Of a stretch of 32,478 nt of DNA, positions 29,816 to 32,478 are shown piece after piece. Source of the stretch: Archaeoglobales archaeon. GTDB lineage: Archaea > Halobacteriota > Archaeoglobi > Archaeoglobales > Archaeoglobaceae. Position 1 is the stretch's first letter. Each line of letters begins with the position of its first letter. Location: the NCBI GenBank assembly GCA_011605865.1, contig JAAOZI010000022.1, forward strand, positions 1 through 32,478, given 5' to 3'. Both the position numbers and the translations under genes were made by a program. The notes under the pieces are model-generated. The model ran no database searches, had not been told where the DNA came from, and saw nothing but the letters and a program-made list of their open reading frames with translations.

Positions 29816-30990
29816 GGGTAGCGGTTATAGGAGTGGGAATGACCAAATTCGGGAAACATCCGGATAAGTCGCTGGTGGATCTATTTGCGGATGCATTCTT
29901 TGAAGCGTTGGAGGACGCAAACATAGAGCTTAAGAACGTAGAGGCCATATATTTTGGAAACTTTGTTGGCGAGATGACAGATGGTTCGGCAAATTTGAGT
30001 GGATTCGTTGCAGACGAAGTTGGCCTTAAGAACATTCCTGCGATCAGATACGAAGGGGCGTGCGCTTCATCAAGTGTGGCTTTTAGAGAAGCTGTGAGAG
30101 CTGTGAAGGCCGGTTATTACAATTGCGTGGCCGTAGGAGGAGCTGAGAAATTGCTTAGCGCTGGAACCGCGATAGGAACGAGAGCGTTAGCAACGGCTGT
30201 GGATGGTGTTTACGAAATGACTGCAGGTCTGACTTTTCCGGGCGTGTTTGCATTAGCAGCTAGGTATTATGCGAAGAAATACGAAATTCCACTCCAAAAA
30301 CTCAGGGAAATGATGGCATATGTCTCCGTTAAGAACCACAAGTACGGTGCTGTGAATCCAAAAGCTCAATTTTATGGGAAATACGGCGATTTGAAAGTTG
30401 AAGACGTCTTGAATTCTAGGATGATCTGCTCACCTCTCACACTTCTCGACTGCTGTCCTATGACAGATGGAGGAAGCGCTGTAATAGTGGCAAACGAAAA
30501 GTTTGCAAAGGAAGTATGTGGTGATCCTGTATACGTTCTCGGGACTGGTCAAGCTTCAGGTGGTAGCCTCTTCAGACAAGGGGAGGATATAATTAAAGCT
30601 ATCCCAAGGAAAATTGCAGCGGAAATGGCATTTAGAGAGGCAAAAATAACACCGAAAGACGTAGACTTCGTTGAAGTACACGATTGCTTTACTATAGCCG
30701 AAATAATTGCGCTAGAAGCAATGGGTTTCTTTGAATACGGTACCGCTTGCTATGCAACAGCTGAAGGTGTCACAAGCATCGATGGAGATCTTCCAGTTAA
30801 TCCAGACGGCGGCCTGATTGGTAAAGGGCATCCGGTCGGTGCAACGGGAACTTCTCAGATATATACAGCAGTCAAGCAACTTAGAAATGAATTCAAGTGG
30901 AATCAAGTGAAAGATGCTAGAATTGCGATGACAGATACGCTTGGCGGTGATTTTGGAACACTTGTAAATATAATTTTGGGGGTGGACTGA
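29812..30990 (+). CDS. Thiolase family protein (acetyl-CoA acetyltransferase / SCP-x type)
   Basis: A 392-residue thiolase. The acyl-carrying cysteine is C84 in YEGACASSSVA; later come VEVHDCFTIAE and GGLIGKGHPVGATG, the active-site His and Cys/Gly loops in the archaeal pattern. It cleaves or forms acetoacyl-CoA or other 3-ketoacyl-CoA. The start is TTG 29812 overlapping the preceding TGA (TTGA), with a strong GAGGAGGTGA in front. The following gene, a DUF35 protein, is the usual partner of this thiolase subgroup. Because HMG-CoA synthase is not adjacent, a catabolic role fits the operon better than mevalonate synthesis. Confidence 0.93.
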   Translation: MRVAVIGVGMTKFGKHPDKSLVDLFADAFFEALEDANIELKNVEAIYFGNFVGEMTDGSANLSGFVADEVGLKNIPAIRYEGACASSSVAFREAVRAVKAGYYNCVAVGGAEKLLSAGTAIGTRALATAVDGVYEMTAGLTFPGVFALAARYYAKKYEIPLQKLREMMAYVSVKNHKYGAVNPKAQFYGKYGDLKVEDVLNSRMICSPLTLLDCCPMTDGGSAVIVANEKFAKEVCGDPVYVLGTGQASGGSLFRQGEDIIKAIPRKIAAEMAFREAKITPKDVDFVEVHDCFTIAEIIALEAMGFFEYGTACYATAEGVTSIDGDLPVNPDGGLIGKGHPVGATGTSQIYTAVKQLRNEFKWNQVKDARIAMTDTLGGDFGTLVNIILGVD

Positions 30991-31391
30991 TGTTCATGGA
31001 ATTTTTTAACTCCCTTCTTGAGGGAAAACTATTGGGAATGAAGTGTAAAGACTGCGGGAGCTATACGTGTCCACCCAAACATACATGCAATAGCTGTTCA
31101 AGCAGAAATCTGGAAAAGACGATTCTTAGCGGAAAAGGGACAGTTAAAACCTACACCATCACTTACGTCGCCCCTATGGGCTACGAAAAAGAGGTTCCGT
31201 ATGTTGTCGCTTTAGTTGAGCTTGATGAGGGACCTTGGATTATTGGAAGACTTGATGTGGATCCAAAAATCGCTGAGGAAAATGATCTAACAGACAAAAG
31301 AGTCAGCATTTTTGCAAAAGAGATGCCAAGCGAGATGTTCTATCCAATGAAGGAGAAAAGAATAGTTCCATACTTTAGAATAGAGGGGTAG
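30990..31391 (+). CDS. DUF35 OB-fold / zinc-ribbon acyl-CoA-associated protein
   Basis: A 133-residue protein with an N-terminal rubredoxin-like zinc ribbon (CKDC at 19-22, CNSC at 33-36) and a C-terminal OB fold (SGKGTVKTYTITYVAP, PYVVALVELDEGPWIIGRL). In archaea such proteins form a complex with thiolase and carry the CoA-binding bridge that channels intermediates. It begins with a 1-base overlap with the thiolase stop (TGATG); a second ATG two codons later (30996) is possible. Cofactor and exact role here are inferred from the pairing. Confidence 0.88.
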   Translation: MFMEFFNSLLEGKLLGMKCKDCGSYTCPPKHTCNSCSSRNLEKTILSGKGTVKTYTITYVAPMGYEKEVPYVVALVELDEGPWIIGRLDVDPKIAEENDLTDKRVSIFAKEMPSEMFYPMKEKRIVPYFRIEG

Positions 31392-31392
31392 G

Positions 31393-32478
31393 ATGGATTT
31401 CGAACTCAGCGAAGATCACAAAATTTTACAGCAGGCAGTCAGAGACTTTGCTGAAAAAGAGATAAAGCCATTTGGTAGGGAATACGATGAAAAAGAAGAA
31501 TACCCTTGGGATATATATCGGAAAGCTGCCAAATTAGGTTACATTGGGGCAAGTGTACCAGAAGAGTACGGCGGAGCTGGAATGGATCAACTAGCCGAGG
31601 CTATAATAAGCATTGAATTAACAAAGGCCGATAGTGGTATCGGTAGCGCTATAGATCTTGCAGTCTTGGGCGTTCCAATGTTGCTTAAATATGGCAGCGA
31701 GGAGCTGAAAGAGAAATTCATTCCGGGAGTTGTTAAAGGTAAAAAGCCGTCAGCAATAGCAATTACAGAACCAGATTGTGGCACTGACGTTTCAGCTATA
31801 AAAACCAAAGCAATTAAAGATGGAAATGAATGGGTAATCAATGGATCTAAAACATTCATAACAAACGGTAGCATTGCAGAATACGTGGTTGTACTTGCAA
31901 AAACTGCCGAAGTTTCACCACCACACCGCGGTATTAGCGCTTTTGTTGTAGAAACGGAAAGAAATGGTTACGAGGCAAAAAAAATCAGAAAAATGGGAAT
32001 GAATTGCCACGATACCGCTGAAATCGTATTTAAAAATGTTAGAATTCCTGAAGAGAACTTAATAGGTGAGCTCAACAGGGGTTTCTACCAACTTATGGAC
32101 TTCTTTAATGAGAGTAGGGTTAAAATAGCAGCTCTACACTTGGGGATAGCAGAGGGAGCGTACGAAAGGGCTTTGGAGTACGCTAAGCAGAGGAAATCCT
32201 TTGGAAAGCCTTTGATAGAGCATCAGGCTGTTGCGTTCAAGCTGGCTGACATGTTCACGGAAATAGAGGCTGCAAGGCTGCTTGTTTATAGAGCTGCATG
32301 GCTTCTGAGCAAAGGTAGACCAAACCCGGCTCTAAGCTCTGCTGCAAAGCTTTTTGCGAGCGAGGTTGCGGTTAGAGTCACATATGAAGCTGTTCAGATC
32401 TTTGGTGGCTATGGATACAGCAAGGAATACGATGTTGAAAGATATTACAGGGATGCAAGGGTTGGAACAATTTACGAA
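31393..32478 (+). CDS. Acyl-CoA dehydrogenase (3' end outside the window)
   Basis: The frame is open for 362 codons to the window edge. FAD-dependent acyl-CoA dehydrogenase signatures are AITEPDCGTDVSAIKTKA, WVINGSKTFITNG, the motif QRKSFGKPLIEHQAV and, at the very end, QIFGGYGYSKEYDVERYYRD with ARVGTIYE. The final Glu is at the position of the catalytic base of medium- and short-chain enzymes. Substrate is open (short-chain, isovaleryl- or glutaryl-like). It starts 1 base after the DUF35 stop with GGGGTAGG in front. It passes electrons to an ETF not seen here. Confidence 0.95.
   Translation, partial: MDFELSEDHKILQQAVRDFAEKEIKPFGREYDEKEEYPWDIYRKAAKLGYIGASVPEEYGGAGMDQLAEAIISIELTKADSGIGSAIDLAVLGVPMLLKYGSEELKEKFIPGVVKGKKPSAIAITEPDCGTDVSAIKTKAIKDGNEWVINGSKTFITNGSIAEYVVVLAKTAEVSPPHRGISAFVVETERNGYEAKKIRKMGMNCHDTAEIVFKNVRIPEENLIGELNRGFYQLMDFFNESRVKIAALHLGIAEGAYERALEYAKQRKSFGKPLIEHQAVAFKLADMFTEIEAARLLVYRAAWLLSKGRPNPALSSAAKLFASEVAVRVTYEAVQIFGGYGYSKEYDVERYYRDARVGTIYE

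Overview
The window reads as chromosome of a hyperthermophilic euryarchaeon, most likely of the order Archaeoglobales (Archaeoglobus, Ferroglobus or Geoglobus type). The evidence is a combination of genes: archaeal DNA primase PriS and tRNA-dependent amidotransferase GatD, a tungsten- or molybdenum-type formylmethanofuran dehydrogenase (fwdDBAC) without visible methanogenesis genes, a bacterial-type DNA gyrase A, and a large acyl-CoA / methylmalonyl-CoA gene set. Promoters have archaeal BRE/TATA elements. Many transcripts look leaderless, with the start codon 23-27 bp from the TATA centre. The species call is inference; no 16S gene is present.

Layout. 1-463 is the C-terminal end of an IS200/IS605-family TnpB with its right-end hairpin. 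460-4808 holds a luciferase-like (LLM) protein, hisC, priS, a UPF0146 gene, rimI, a UPF0058 gene and a ubiquitin-like SAMP protein behind a 53-residue basic protein. 4809-5508 is a graveyard of nested TnpB remnants. 5509-6485 is minD plus a small membrane coiled-coil protein. 6486-6868 carries a TnpB-less miniature of the same transposon and the fwd promoter. 6869-10885 is fwdDBAC. 10886-14597 holds two tiny candidate genes, then moaE, argH and gatD in overlapping order. 14662-16052 has an acetyltransferase and argF. 16167-18993 is a divergent pair, an RsbRD-N-like protein and gyrA, sharing one palindromic TATA box. 19188-20338 is an MgtE/SLC41-type transporter split into two frames. 20328-22550 is ilvBN behind a candidate leader peptide. 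22760-26117 has an enoyl-CoA hydratase, a histone-deacetylase-fold enzyme and an AMP-forming acyl-CoA synthetase. 26230 to the end is one tightly packed operon: methylmalonyl-CoA mutase large and small subunits, the MeaB GTPase, a PduO-like adenosyltransferase, thiolase, a DUF35 protein and acyl-CoA dehydrogenase, the last cut by the window edge.

How it works together. The Fwd enzyme handles the C1-CO2 end of the methanofuran pathway, and MoaE makes its pterin. HisC, ArgF, ArgH and IlvBN are amino-acid biosynthesis. The right-hand 10 kb activates acyl chains, oxidises them and channels propionyl units through B12-dependent methylmalonyl-CoA mutase, with its chaperone and cofactor-loading enzyme alongside.

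The most striking finding is upstream of ilvB. A 17-codon ORF, 41% Leu/Ile/Val, starts where a leaderless transcript should begin, and its codons contain an anti-Shine-Dalgarno-like segment able to pair with the ilvB ribosome-binding site. This looks like a translational attenuator. A second theme is a family of seven IS605 left-end-like scars through the window, several carrying a ready-made TATA box.
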